Positions 1-7,432 of a DNA stretch of 64,000 nt are shown piece by piece (positions within the stretch are counted from its first letter, which is position 1; each line of letters begins with the position of its first letter). The stretch is from Vallitalea guaymasensis (GTDB lineage: Bacteria > Bacillota > Clostridia > Lachnospirales > Vallitaleaceae). A program made the position numbers and the translations under genes. The stretch spans positions 2,728,001 through 2,792,000 of the forward strand of contig NZ_CP058561.1 of NCBI RefSeq assembly GCF_018141425.1, in the 5' to 3' direction. The notes under the pieces were generated by a model that worked only from the letters and a program-made list of their open reading frames with translations, searched no databases and was not told the origin of the DNA.

Positions 1-1602
1 AAAAATGATATGGAAAGCAGAAAAATTATGGATAGACTAATCTGTGGTGATGTAGGCTATGGAAAGACAGAAGTAGCTATAAGGGCTGCATTCAAGTCAG
101 TTCAAGACGATAAACAGGTAGCTTATCTAGTGCCTACTACCATATTAGCTCAGCAGCATTATAATAACTTTGTCCAAAGGATGAAAGATTTTCCTGTAAG
201 AGTAGAGATGTTATCAAGATTCAAAAGTCAGAAAGAACAGAAAAAGATAATAGATGATACCAAAAAAGGCTTGGTTGACATACTTATAGGTACTCATAGG
301 ATAATATCAAAAGATGTTGTATTCAAAGACCTGGGATTACTTATTATAGATGAGGAACAGAGATTTGGAGTAGCACATAAAGAGAAAATCAAGAAAGTAA
401 AACAAGATATAGATGTATTAACACTAACAGCAACCCCTATACCAAGAACTCTTCATATGAGTCTCATAGGTATAAGGGATATGAGTGTGCTCGAAGAGCC
501 GCCAGAAGAGAGACATCCTATTCAGACTTATGTGCTTGAGCATAATGAAGAATTGATTAAAGATGCTATATATAGAGAATTGTCAAGAGGCGGGCAGATA
601 TATTATGTTTACAATAGAGTCAAAAAGATTGATGAAGTAGCAGACTGGATAAGTAAGATGGTACCAGAAGCTAATGTGGCATTTGCTCATGGACAGATGA
701 ATGAACGGGAACTCGAAAATATCATGTTTGAGTATATTAATGGTGATATTGATATACTTGTCTGTACAACAATAATTGAAACAGGTCTTGATATTCAAAA
801 TACCAATACAATAATCATTCAGGATGCAGATAGATTAGGCTTGTCCCAGCTTTATCAGTTAAGAGGTAGGGTTGGAAGGTCTAACAGGGTTGCATATGCT
901 TACTTATTGTACAAAAAAGATAAGATATTACAAGAAACAGCTGAAAAAAGATTACAAGCCATAAAAGAATTTACCGAGTTTGGGTCAGGTTTCAAAATAG
1001 CCATGAGAGACCTTGAAATCAGAGGAGCAGGTAATCTTCTTGGAGCAAGACAACATGGTCATATGGAATCAGTTGGTTATGATTTGTATTGTAAACTATT
1101 AGAAGAAGCAATCCATGAAGTCAGTGATGACAAAGTAGAGGAACGTTTTGAAACATCTGTTGAATTGAATGTTGATGCTTTCATTCCATCTACTTATATC
1201 AAAGATGAAATAAGAAAGCTTGGTGCTTATAAAAAGATTGCTAGCATAGAAGACGAAAAAGATTATTATGATGTGCAGGAAGAGCTTGAAGATAGATATG
1301 GTGACCTTCCAAAATCAGTTGTCAATCTATTGGATATAGCTATCATGAAAGCTGTTGCCAATAAAGCTGATATCGTGAACATTGAGCAAAAAGGTGAAAA
1401 CATCAAGTTTGAAGCTAGAAAAGATGCTAGGATTAATCCTGACAAAATACCTGAGCTGTTAAATAAATATCGAAATCAATTATTTTTTACAATTAATAAA
1501 GCACCATATTTTACGTATAAGATTAGCAGAGTCGATAAAAAACAATTTTTCAGACATATTAAGAATGTGTTACAAGACATAAAAGATTTGAAGGATTCAT
1601 AG
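1..1602 (+). CDS. mfd: Transcription-repair coupling factor Mfd, C-terminal part (5' end outside window)
   Basis: This is the C-terminal part of the Mfd translocase, which removes stalled RNA polymerase from damaged DNA and recruits UvrA. The frame is open from base 1, so the ATG at base 10 is internal and the gene starts outside the window. Visible helicase motifs are Walker [10 protein letters not shown], the DEEQ box in [27 protein letters not shown] and the QLRGRVGRS motif. The last ~100 residues match the TRCF C-terminal domain. About 530 of the usual ~1,150-1,180 residues are present. Mfd directly before a PrsA-like gene and spoVT is the order seen in Bacillus and many Clostridia. Identification is secure. 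Confidence 0.96.
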   Translation, partial: KNDMESRKIMDRLICGDVGYGKTEVAIRAAFKSVQDDKQVAYLVPTTILAQQHYNNFVQRMKDFPVRVEMLSRFKSQKEQKKIIDDTKKGLVDILIGTHRIISKDVVFKDLGLLIIDEEQRFGVAHKEKIKKVKQDIDVLTLTATPIPRTLHMSLIGIRDMSVLEEPPEERHPIQTYVLEHNEELIKDAIYRELSRGGQIYYVYNRVKKIDEVADWISKMVPEANVAFAHGQMNERELENIMFEYINGDIDILVCTTIIETGLDIQNTNTIIIQDADRLGLSQLYQLRGRVGRSNRVAYAYLLYKKDKILQETAEKRLQAIKEFTEFGSGFKIAMRDLEIRGAGNLLGARQHGHMESVGYDLYCKLLEEAIHEVSDDKVEERFETSVELNVDAFIPSTYIKDEIRKLGAYKKIASIEDEKDYYDVQEELEDRYGDLPKSVVNLLDIAIMKAVANKADIVNIEQKGENIKFEARKDARINPDKIPELLNKYRNQLFFTINKAPYFTYKISRVDKKQFFRHIKNVLQDIKDLKDS

Positions 1603-1707
1603 GTTTAAACTATAATGAAGATAGACATATAATTAGGGAACAATTAGTAACTTCTATGTCCACATGATATAAGTTGCTGACTGATTTCTATGTTAGGAGA
1701 GATAAAA

Positions 1708-2862
1708 ATGAAAAGCACTTATGAATTGATAAGTAAGTATATTCTGCTTTTCATGTGCATCTTCTGTTTAGTGGGTTGTAGTAGTAAAAAAGAAGTAAAA
1801 GAAGAACTTAATTTCTATGAAGACAATGATAAGTTGATTGCCATTGATGATGTAGACATTAAGGTTGATGAGGTAATGCCATATTTACTGCAGGTTAAAA
1901 TGGAGTTTGAAGAATTAGGTGGAGAAGATGTCTGGGATCATAATGATTTTAGTGGAGGGAAAAAGGCTGAAGATGTTGCCAAATTAGCGGTACTTGATAA
2001 TCTAATACGTACTAAGATTTTGGTAAAGAAATCAGATGAAATGGGGATAACTATTACTGAGAGTGAAGAAAAAGATGTAAACGCCCAAGCACTAAAATAC
2101 TATAATGATTTAGAAAAAGCAGATATAGAAAATTATCATTTAACCAAAGAAAGTATTTTCAATTCTTTTAAGGAATATAGACTAGTGAATAAGGTCATTG
2201 TTGAAATGACAAAGGGATATGTTCCAAAAGAAGAAGAATTGAACAACAAGTTATTAGAAAATGAAAATTATGCAAAATTAAAATCAAGTAGCCTAGAAGA
2301 TATGCTGCTTAGCTTAAAAGTGGTACACATATTTATTAAGACCCATGAGAAAAATGACAACGGTGAATATGTGCTTATATCACCTGATATTGAAGAAAAA
2401 GCCAAGAAAGAGATAGAAGATATATATAAGAAAGCTGTTGATGGCGAAGAATTCGCTAGTCTAGTAAAGAAATATTCACAAGATGAATCTACTAAAGATA
2501 ATAATGGCGAATATATACTTCCAGTTAGACTTTTAGATGATAATTTCCAGAGTCTAATAGAATTAGAGCCTGGAGAGATAAGTGACATAAAGAAGAGTGA
2601 TTACGGATATCACATATTTAAAGTAATAGAAAAAATTCTTCCTACAGATGAAGAAGTAAAAGAATTTGAAGAAGAATTCAAGAAATATGAAAGTCAGTTG
2701 AAAGAGGAATATAAAGAACAACTAAAAAATAGTGCATTTAATAAAATATATGATGAATGGAAAAATAATACAGTTGTAGACTTGAATGAAGATTTGTGGG
2801 CTAGGATAGATATTTTCGGTAATATTAATGAAAATCCAATAAGTGACAAAAACATTGAATGA
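1708..2862 (+). CDS. PrsA/SurA-like peptidyl-prolyl isomerase lipoprotein
   Basis: This is a probable extracytoplasmic folding factor with a parvulin (PpiC-type rotamase) domain. The start at 1708 is chosen over the ATG at 1690 because AGGAGA at 1694-1699 sits at the right distance before it. Residues ~1-24 form a signal peptide ending in the lipobox LVGC, so the mature protein should be a membrane-anchored lipoprotein. A SurA_N-like helical part is followed by the PpiC domain (roughly residues 205-310), with VVHIFIK, a YSQDEST stretch and the LEPGEISD...GYHIFKV end. The C-terminal tail is acidic and helical. It lies between mfd and spoVT, where B. subtilis has no prsA but many Clostridia carry a PrsA-like gene. 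The specific client is unknown. Confidence 0.85.
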   Translation: MKSTYELISKYILLFMCIFCLVGCSSKKEVKEELNFYEDNDKLIAIDDVDIKVDEVMPYLLQVKMEFEELGGEDVWDHNDFSGGKKAEDVAKLAVLDNLIRTKILVKKSDEMGITITESEEKDVNAQALKYYNDLEKADIENYHLTKESIFNSFKEYRLVNKVIVEMTKGYVPKEEELNNKLLENENYAKLKSSSLEDMLLSLKVVHIFIKTHEKNDNGEYVLISPDIEEKAKKEIEDIYKKAVDGEEFASLVKKYSQDESTKDNNGEYILPVRLLDDNFQSLIELEPGEISDIKKSDYGYHIFKVIEKILPTDEEVKEFEEEFKKYESQLKEEYKEQLKNSAFNKIYDEWKNNTVVDLNEDLWARIDIFGNINENPISDKNIE

Positions 2863-2885
2863 AATAAATGTTAATATCTAATAAT

Positions 2886-2918
2886 AAGGACTAAGAGGTA
2901 ATCTTAGTTCTTTTTTTT
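2886..2918 (+). terminator. Rho-independent terminator after the PrsA-like gene
   Basis: GACTAAGA pairs with TCTTAGTTC and is followed by a run of eight T. Confidence 0.8.
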
Positions 2919-3003
2919 ATTATTAACATCATCAAAGCTGATAAGAGTAAAATTTAATTTGAATAAATTGGTATTTGGTCTTAAGTTTAAAACTGTCAAA
3001 TTA

Positions 3004-3033
3004 TGAATATTATAGTTAAATTGTTGCATACTA
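3004..3033 (+). promoter_or_regulatory. Sigma-G-type promoter of spoVT
   Basis: TGAATA at 3004-3009 and CATACTA at 3027-3033 are separated by 17 bases. This matches the known sigma-G consensus (-35 TGMATA, -10 CATACTA). spoVT of B. subtilis is a sigma-G gene, so the element and its position agree with the downstream gene. Confidence 0.8.
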
Positions 3034-3075
3034 TTATTGACAGCTTTGTGATGACTATCTAAAGGAGGTAATAAT

Positions 3076-3627
3076 TTGAAAGCAACAGGTATTGTAAGAA
3101 GGATAGATGATCTTGGTAGAGTAGTTATACCAAAAGAAATAAGAAGAACATTAAGGATAAGAGAAGGAGACCCCTTAGAGATATTTACTGATAAAGATGG
3201 AGAAATAATACTTAAAAAATACTCACCTATCGGTGAACTTGGTACATTCGCTAAACAGTATGCAGAAGCTTTGGCACAAACTACAGGACATACTATATGC
3301 ATATCTGATAAAGATCAAGTTATCGCTGTATCCGGTGGCTCCAAAAGAGAATTTTTAGAAAAACAAATAAGTAAAGAATTAGAAGAAGCAATAACTGAAA
3401 GAGAAACAATACTTGCTAACAAAGATGAAAAGAAATTTATAGATATTTTATATGATGGAGAAAACGACGAATATATTTCAGAAGTTATAACTCCTATAAT
3501 ATCAGAAGGTGACGCTATAGGAGCTGTCATATTCTTGAGTAAGGATAGTAAAATAAAAATGGGTGAAGTTGAAACAAAACTTGCTCATTCAGCAGCAGGT
3601 TTTTTAGGAAAACAGATGGAACAATAA
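3076..3627 (+). CDS. spoVT: Stage V sporulation protein T (AbrB-type regulator)
   Basis: SpoVT is a DNA-binding regulator of forespore genes. The first ~50 residues are the AbrB/MazE-type swapped-hairpin domain (ATGIVRRIDDLGRVVIPKEI), and residues ~60-180 are the GAF-like sensor domain. The length of 183 aa is close to the B. subtilis protein (178 aa). The start codon is TTG, seven bases after the strong AAAGGAGG site. It is transcribed from the sigma-G-type promoter just upstream and followed by its own terminator, so it looks monocistronic. Identification is secure. Confidence 0.96.
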   Translation: MKATGIVRRIDDLGRVVIPKEIRRTLRIREGDPLEIFTDKDGEIILKKYSPIGELGTFAKQYAEALAQTTGHTICISDKDQVIAVSGGSKREFLEKQISKELEEAITERETILANKDEKKFIDILYDGENDEYISEVITPIISEGDAIGAVIFLSKDSKIKMGEVETKLAHSAAGFLGKQMEQ

Positions 3628-3632
3628 GAAAT

Positions 3633-3660
3633 AGACTGGGTTAGATAACTCAGTCTTATT
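3633..3660 (+). terminator. Terminator after spoVT
   Basis: AGACTGGGTT pairs with TAACTCAGTCT across a short loop, followed by TATTTA. Confidence 0.65.
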
Positions 3661-3854
3661 TAATGCATCTTTGCGATATTAGTAATATATGACTATTCAT
3701 AAGAGCATATATTACTATGAGGCATAACTTAATGCGACCTATAGTAAAATAAAAAAAATTGATAATATTAAACTAATTTACATAGACTACAAAAAATATT
3801 TATTTATTAGTAAATTATATTATGGTATAATTTGTTATATATTATCTGATTGGA

Positions 3855-4661
3855 ATGATTGTGGTGACAAAAATTAACAAAAATAATAAAAATTATTCTT
3901 TTGAAGAGCTCAAAAATATCATTAGAGTATTGAGAAGTGAAGAAGGTTGTCCTTGGGATAAAGTTCAAACACATGAAAGCCTTAGAGGTGGTACCTTAGA
4001 AGAAGTATATGAGGTATTGGAGGCAATTGATAATAATGATATGGAAAACCTGCAAGAAGAACTTGGAGATATGTTATTGCACGTAGTATTCCATTCTCAA
4101 ATAGCTACTGACAATGAGAATTTTACTATTGATGATGTAATTGATGGCATATGTGAGAAACTAATCAGAAGACATCCACATGTATTCAAAGAAAAACAAG
4201 ATAAATCGCCCGAAGAAGTTACTGTAAAGTGGAATGAAATTAAAAAAGTTGAAAAAAATAATATTTCCTATACTGAGGACATGAGAAAAGTGCCAAAAGC
4301 TCTTCCTGCATTAATGAGAGCAGTAAAAGTTCAAAAAAAAGCTAGAGATGCAGGTTTTGATTTTACAGATACAAGCCAAGTCATTGCTAAGGTACACGAG
4401 GAATTGGAAGAATTAGAGGAAGCCATGAGAATTGGTGATAATTGTAATATTATGGAAGAATATGGGGATTTACTATTTTCAATGGTTAATATTTCAAGGT
4501 TTTTGAAATTAAATACTGAATTTTCCTTGACAAATGCTACAGAAAAGTTTATAAATAGATTTGAGGGAATAGAAAACCTTGTAATGCAAAAAGGTTTAAG
4601 CATGAACGACATAACAATGACTGAACTGGACAAGTTATGGGAGCAGCTTAAAGAACATTAA
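3855..4661 (+). CDS. mazG: Nucleoside triphosphate pyrophosphohydrolase MazG (YabN C-domain type)
   Basis: MazG hydrolyses (d)NTPs to monophosphates and pyrophosphate, a house-cleaning activity. Two MazG modules are visible. The first has CPWDKVQTHESL and the metal-binding EEVYEVLEA and EELGDMLLHVVFH helices. The second has EELEELEEA and EEYGDLLFSMVN. At 268 aa it lacks the N-terminal methylase domain of B. subtilis YabN and matches the stand-alone MazG. The start is uncertain: ATG 3855 has only a weak site before it, and GTG codons at 3861 and 3864 are in frame. The position between spoVT and hup-rqcP is the standard Clostridia order. Confidence 0.93.
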   Translation: MIVVTKINKNNKNYSFEELKNIIRVLRSEEGCPWDKVQTHESLRGGTLEEVYEVLEAIDNNDMENLQEELGDMLLHVVFHSQIATDNENFTIDDVIDGICEKLIRRHPHVFKEKQDKSPEEVTVKWNEIKKVEKNNISYTEDMRKVPKALPALMRAVKVQKKARDAGFDFTDTSQVIAKVHEELEELEEAMRIGDNCNIMEEYGDLLFSMVNISRFLKLNTEFSLTNATEKFINRFEGIENLVMQKGLSMNDITMTELDKLWEQLKEH

Positions 4662-4665
4662 GAAT

Positions 4666-4723
4666 AATCGTTTAAACGATTGTTTATAAAGCTAAGAATA
4701 TTCTTAGCAGCGCATATATGCGC
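4666..4723. repeat. Three perfect palindromes in tandem between mazG and hup
   Basis: Three perfect palindromes follow one another: AATCGTTTAAACGATT (4666-4681), GCTAAGAATATTCTTAGC (4691-4708) and GCGCATATATGCGC (4710-4723). The first begins a few bases after the mazG stop. The last is followed by CTTTGTT, so it could act as a weak terminator. As DNA, each could also be a binding site for a dimeric protein. Confidence 0.7.
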
Positions 4724-4767
4724 CTTTGTTCAAAATAATATAATATTAAAGTAGAGGAGGAGTTATT

Positions 4768-5046
4768 ATGAACAAAGCTGAATTAGTTACGGCTATGGCA
4801 GAACAAACTGAATTAAGTAAAAAAGATGCAGAAAAAGCGTTAAAATCATTTATTGATGTAGTTTCAAACGAGTTAAGTAATGGGGGCAAAATTCAATTAG
4901 TTGGATTTGGTACTTTTGATGTTACTGAAAGAGCAGCAAGAGAAGGTAGAAACCCACAAACTGGAGAACCAATGCAAATTGCAGCTTCAAAAGCTCCAAG
5001 ATTCAAAGCTGGAAAAGCTTTAAAAGACGCTGTAAATGGTCGCTAG
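4768..5046 (+). CDS. hup: HU family DNA-binding protein
   Basis: HU is a small histone-like protein that bends and compacts DNA as a dimer. The 92-aa protein shows the complete fold: N-terminal helices (NKAELVTAMAEQTELSKKDA), the GFGTF turn, and the DNA-grasping arm with RNPQTGEPMQI and its conserved proline, ending in the usual basic helix. GAGGAGG lies seven bases before the ATG. It is followed by its own strong terminator. Placement before rqcP matches the hbs-like genes in the yab region of Clostridia. Confidence 0.97.
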   Translation: MNKAELVTAMAEQTELSKKDAEKALKSFIDVVSNELSNGGKIQLVGFGTFDVTERAAREGRNPQTGEPMQIAASKAPRFKAGKALKDAVNGR

Positions 5047-5065
5047 GTAAGACAATTAATTTCTA

Positions 5066-5097
5066 AAAATCTGCACTATATGGTGCAGATTTTTTTG
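5066..5097 (+). terminator. Terminator after hup
   Basis: AAATCTGCAC pairs with GTGCAGATTT across a six-base loop, followed by a T run. Confidence 0.85.
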
Positions 5098-5138
5098 TTT
5101 AATTATATATATAAATATACTAAAAGGCAGGTGGTAAT

Positions 5139-5378
5139 ATGAGATTAGATAAATATCTAAAGGTATCAAGGTTGATCAAGAGAAGAACCGTAGCTAATGA
5201 GGCATGTGACGCAGGTAGAATCAAAATCAATGAAAAAGTAGCTAAAGCAGGAGCGAAAGTATCTGTTGGAGATATAATAGAAATTCAGTTCGGTAATAAA
5301 GCGGTTAAGGTAGAAGTATTAATTGTAAAGGAAACAGTCAAAAAAGATGAAGCTAAAGATATGTTCAAGTATCTATAG
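5139..5378 (+). CDS. rqcP: S4-domain RNA-binding protein RqcP (YabO/Hsp15-like)
   Basis: This 79-aa protein is almost entirely one S4 RNA-binding domain (MRLDKYLKVSRLIKRRTVA...AGRIKINEK...VSVGDIIEIQFG). In B. subtilis, YabO/RqcP works with RqcH on stalled 50S subunits to add C-terminal alanine tails in ribosome-associated quality control. GGCAGGTGG lies before the ATG. Its order, directly ahead of yabP-yabQ-divIC, is the same as in B. subtilis. Confidence 0.92.
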   Translation: MRLDKYLKVSRLIKRRTVANEACDAGRIKINEKVAKAGAKVSVGDIIEIQFGNKAVKVEVLIVKETVKKDEAKDMFKYL

Positions 5379-5382
5379 AACG

Positions 5383-5426
5383 AAAGGTTGCCTCATAGTA
5401 TTTCAATGGATGAGACAGCCTTTTTC
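5383..5426 (+). terminator. Terminator after rqcP
   Basis: AGGTTGCCTCAT pairs (with two mismatches) with ATGAGACAGCCT, followed by TTTTTC. Confidence 0.7.
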
Positions 5427-5532
5427 TATCTTTTTAACGGTACGTCCCATAAAAACACATTAGATTAGAATAAATCCCTCTATAGGTTAATATAATGAAT
5501 TATAGGTAATCCACATTAAGAGGAGGGTAAAC

Positions 5533-5814
5533 ATGGAAGAAAAGCATACTAATATGAACCATAGGTTAGTTATCAATGATAGAGAAAGAATTTCTATAAC
5601 AGGAGTTTCTGATGTTATATCTTTTGATACGGACGTTGTCATGGTTGAGACTGAGATGGGAACGCTTACCATTAAAGGTTTAGAACTACATGTTAATAGG
5701 TTGAATCTAGAAAAAGAGGAATTAGAATTAGATGGGCAGATTGAAAGCTTAGAATACAGTGATGGTGCTAGATACGGGTCTAAAGGATCATTTATGTCAA
5801 AATTATTTGGTTAG
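5533..5814 (+). CDS. yabP: Sporulation protein YabP
   Basis: YabP is a conserved spore-formation protein made in the mother cell. The 93-aa sequence has the family hallmarks: HRLVINDRERISITGV, an SFDTDVVMVETEMGTLTIKG beta stretch, and LHVNRLNLEKEELELDGQI with a C-terminal SLEYSD. AGGAGGG precedes the ATG. It is followed after seven bases by yabQ, and the two are almost certainly cotranscribed. No clear sigma-E promoter could be picked out by eye. Confidence 0.93.
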   Translation: MEEKHTNMNHRLVINDRERISITGVSDVISFDTDVVMVETEMGTLTIKGLELHVNRLNLEKEELELDGQIESLEYSDGARYGSKGSFMSKLFG

Positions 5815-5821
5815 GTGATTT

Positions 5822-6310
5822 ATGAATAGTTTAGTAAGTGCTCAAGCAATCAGCTTCATTATGTCAATACTAAGTGGTCTTTTTCTAGGATTTGTGTATG
5901 ATTTAGTTAGAGTTCTTAGAAGAATAATAAAACATCCTAAATGGCTTATCAATGTACAAGATTTTATATTTTGGCTATTTGGAAGCTTTATAATATTCCT
6001 GGACATATTTAAAAACAATAATGGTGTCCTAAGAGGATTCTTATACATAGGAGTATTCTTAGGCTTAATAATCTATTTCTTCTTAATAAGCAAACTAGTA
6101 TTAATGATATTCATGAAAATATATTCCTTCATAGCTAAAATAGTAAAATTCTTGTTCAAGATAATAATAGGACCAATAAAACTTTTACTTCGTCCTATCA
6201 ATTTTGTAGTCAGAAAAATATATAAACTCTTGAAAAAATTCGGCAAATGGTTGATAATAAAATATAAGAAGATTATTAAGGACGTAAAAGTGATATTTAA
6301 AAAGAAATAG
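5822..6310 (+). CDS. yabQ: Sporulation membrane protein YabQ
   Basis: YabQ is a mother-cell membrane protein needed for spore cortex formation in B. subtilis. The 162-aa protein has N-terminal hydrophobic segments with the family signature GLFLGFVYDLVRVLRR and about three membrane helices up to residue ~105. The C-terminal half is a strongly basic helical tail. It overlaps no gene and starts seven bases after yabP in the classical yabP-yabQ-divIC order. Confidence 0.93.
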   Translation: MNSLVSAQAISFIMSILSGLFLGFVYDLVRVLRRIIKHPKWLINVQDFIFWLFGSFIIFLDIFKNNNGVLRGFLYIGVFLGLIIYFFLISKLVLMIFMKIYSFIAKIVKFLFKIIIGPIKLLLRPINFVVRKIYKLLKKFGKWLIIKYKKIIKDVKVIFKKK

Positions 6311-6374
6311 ATATATTAACTTAAAGTATGATAAAACAGCTTTAAGCATATACAAATGTTGTTACGAGAAAGGA

Positions 6375-6677
6375 ATGATAGTTTACTTGAGAAGAAAAAG
6401 AAAAAAAACAAAAGCTATATTGTTTTCTACACTAGTATTAATACTACTAACCGTTGTCGTAAGTATTAGAGTATCAACACTGTATGTTAAGAATCTCCAG
6501 CTAGAGAAAGATGAGATGAAGCTAGAACAGCAAATAGAAGCAGAAGAAGAAAAACACATAGACCTGTTAAAACAAAAAGAATACATTAAATCGGATGAAT
6601 ACATAGAACAGTTGGGAAGAGAAAAATTTGGACTAGTTAAACCTGATGAAATAATATTTGTAAATGAAGAAGAATAA
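6375..6677 (+). CDS. divIC: Septum formation initiator DivIC/FtsL-type protein
   Basis: This is a bitopic cell-division protein: a basic cytoplasmic start (RRKRKKTK), one membrane helix, then a coiled coil (LQLEKDEMKLEQQIEAEEEK) and the family end YIEQLGREKFGLVKPDEIIF. It acts in the divisome with FtsL and DivIB. The ATG at 6375 lies only a base or two after AAAGGA. The TTG at 6387 (MRRKRKK...) has better spacing and may be the true start. A terminator follows immediately. Confidence 0.92.
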   Translation: MIVYLRRKRKKTKAILFSTLVLILLTVVVSIRVSTLYVKNLQLEKDEMKLEQQIEAEEEKHIDLLKQKEYIKSDEYIEQLGREKFGLVKPDEIIFVNEEE

Positions 6678-6713
6678 GAGGTTTCCTGTTTAAGGAAATA
6701 CTCTTTTTTTTTG
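6677..6713 (+). terminator. Terminator after divIC
   Basis: AGAGGTTTCCT pairs with AGGAAATACTCT (one bulge) and is followed by nine T. Confidence 0.85.
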
Positions 6714-6813
6714 TGAGCTTTTATATTCTTAGAGGCTTAAGGATAAACATATTAATTGTTTTAGACTGTCGCGGAAAGGATTAAGATTGAAATAGACAAC
6801 GGTTGTATGTTGA

Positions 6814-6916
6814 AACCATATATAGTGATAATCACTCTGGTTACGTTTGTTGCTTCTAGCTGTTTTTAAGGTATGGCAACAAGCCGTAAAAGTCGTTATT
6901 ATCACTATATATGGTT
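6814..6916. repeat. 103-bp palindromic element with nested stems in the divIC-spoIIE gap
   Basis: The 19-bp arms AACCATATATAGTGATAAT (6814-6832) and their perfect complement (6898-6916) enclose a second stem (TTACG and TTGTTGC at 6841-6853 pairing with GCAACAA and CGTAA at 6876-6889). A smaller 10-bp inverted repeat, TTATTTAATT, lies at 6999-7008 and 7030-7039. No gene is seen between divIC and spoIIE (6714-7432). The gap holds this element, repeat copy A and the spoIIE promoter. The element looks like a MITE-like hairpin or a structured RNA. Confidence 0.65.
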
Positions 6917-7104
6917 AGTTCTATATTTACCACTCTTAAGCCAGTAAAAAGAATGCGGTTGTAGCCTACATTACAAAGTAAAAGGTACAAGGTAATTATT
7001 ATTTAATTAAATTATAAATTAGCTTAATAAATTAAATAAGCCCGTTATTTCACACCTTCAACCACCTTATGTTTATAAGCTTATACTAATGATTAAAACA
7101 CCGA

Positions 7105-7214
7105 GTGGAGATAGTATAGGGGAATATGAAGCAGTGAGCCATGGACGGCGAACTCAGCCCTTTAAACACGGACGTTTAACGGGCTGACGTAATATTTCCC
7201 TATACTATCTCCAC
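7105..7214 (+). repeat. Structured repeat, copy A
   Basis: This is one of three copies of a dispersed element. The outer stem (GTGGAGATAGTATAGGG with its complement CCCTATACTATCTCCAC) closes a core in which all three copies keep the same 24-base block at 7135-7158, beginning TGAGCCATGGACGG and itself a hairpin (TGAG/CTCA). A second hairpin has TTTAAAC and GTTTAA around ACGGAC inside a CAGCCC/GGGCTG stem. Other copies lie at 9950-10111 and, inverted, at 14156-14255. Confidence 0.8.
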
Positions 7215-7280
7215 GACCCTTACCCACCTATAAACATAATAACCCACCTCTATTCGATAATTAACCTATTCATGAGAAAA

Positions 7281-7348
7281 TTTGTCTAAAAGTTTTTTTA
7301 TTTTGGATACAAGTTATGACAAACAATTCCATTTGCATCATATATAAT
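7281..7348 (+). promoter_or_regulatory. Possible Spo0A-controlled promoter of spoIIE
   Basis: Two sites resemble the Spo0A box (TTTGTCRAA): TTTGTCTAA at 7281-7289 and, on the other strand, TTTGTCATAA at 7323-7314. A -10-like TATAAT lies at 7343-7348. B. subtilis spoIIE is driven by sigma-A with Spo0A~P bound at such boxes, so the layout fits. The individual matches are imperfect. Confidence 0.45.
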
Positions 7349-7432
7349 TAGTTCTCACCAAGAGATGATTGGATTAGTCCACCAGTGATTAATCATAATT
7401 AAATAATTTTTTGAGAAGGGGAGGAGAGTATT

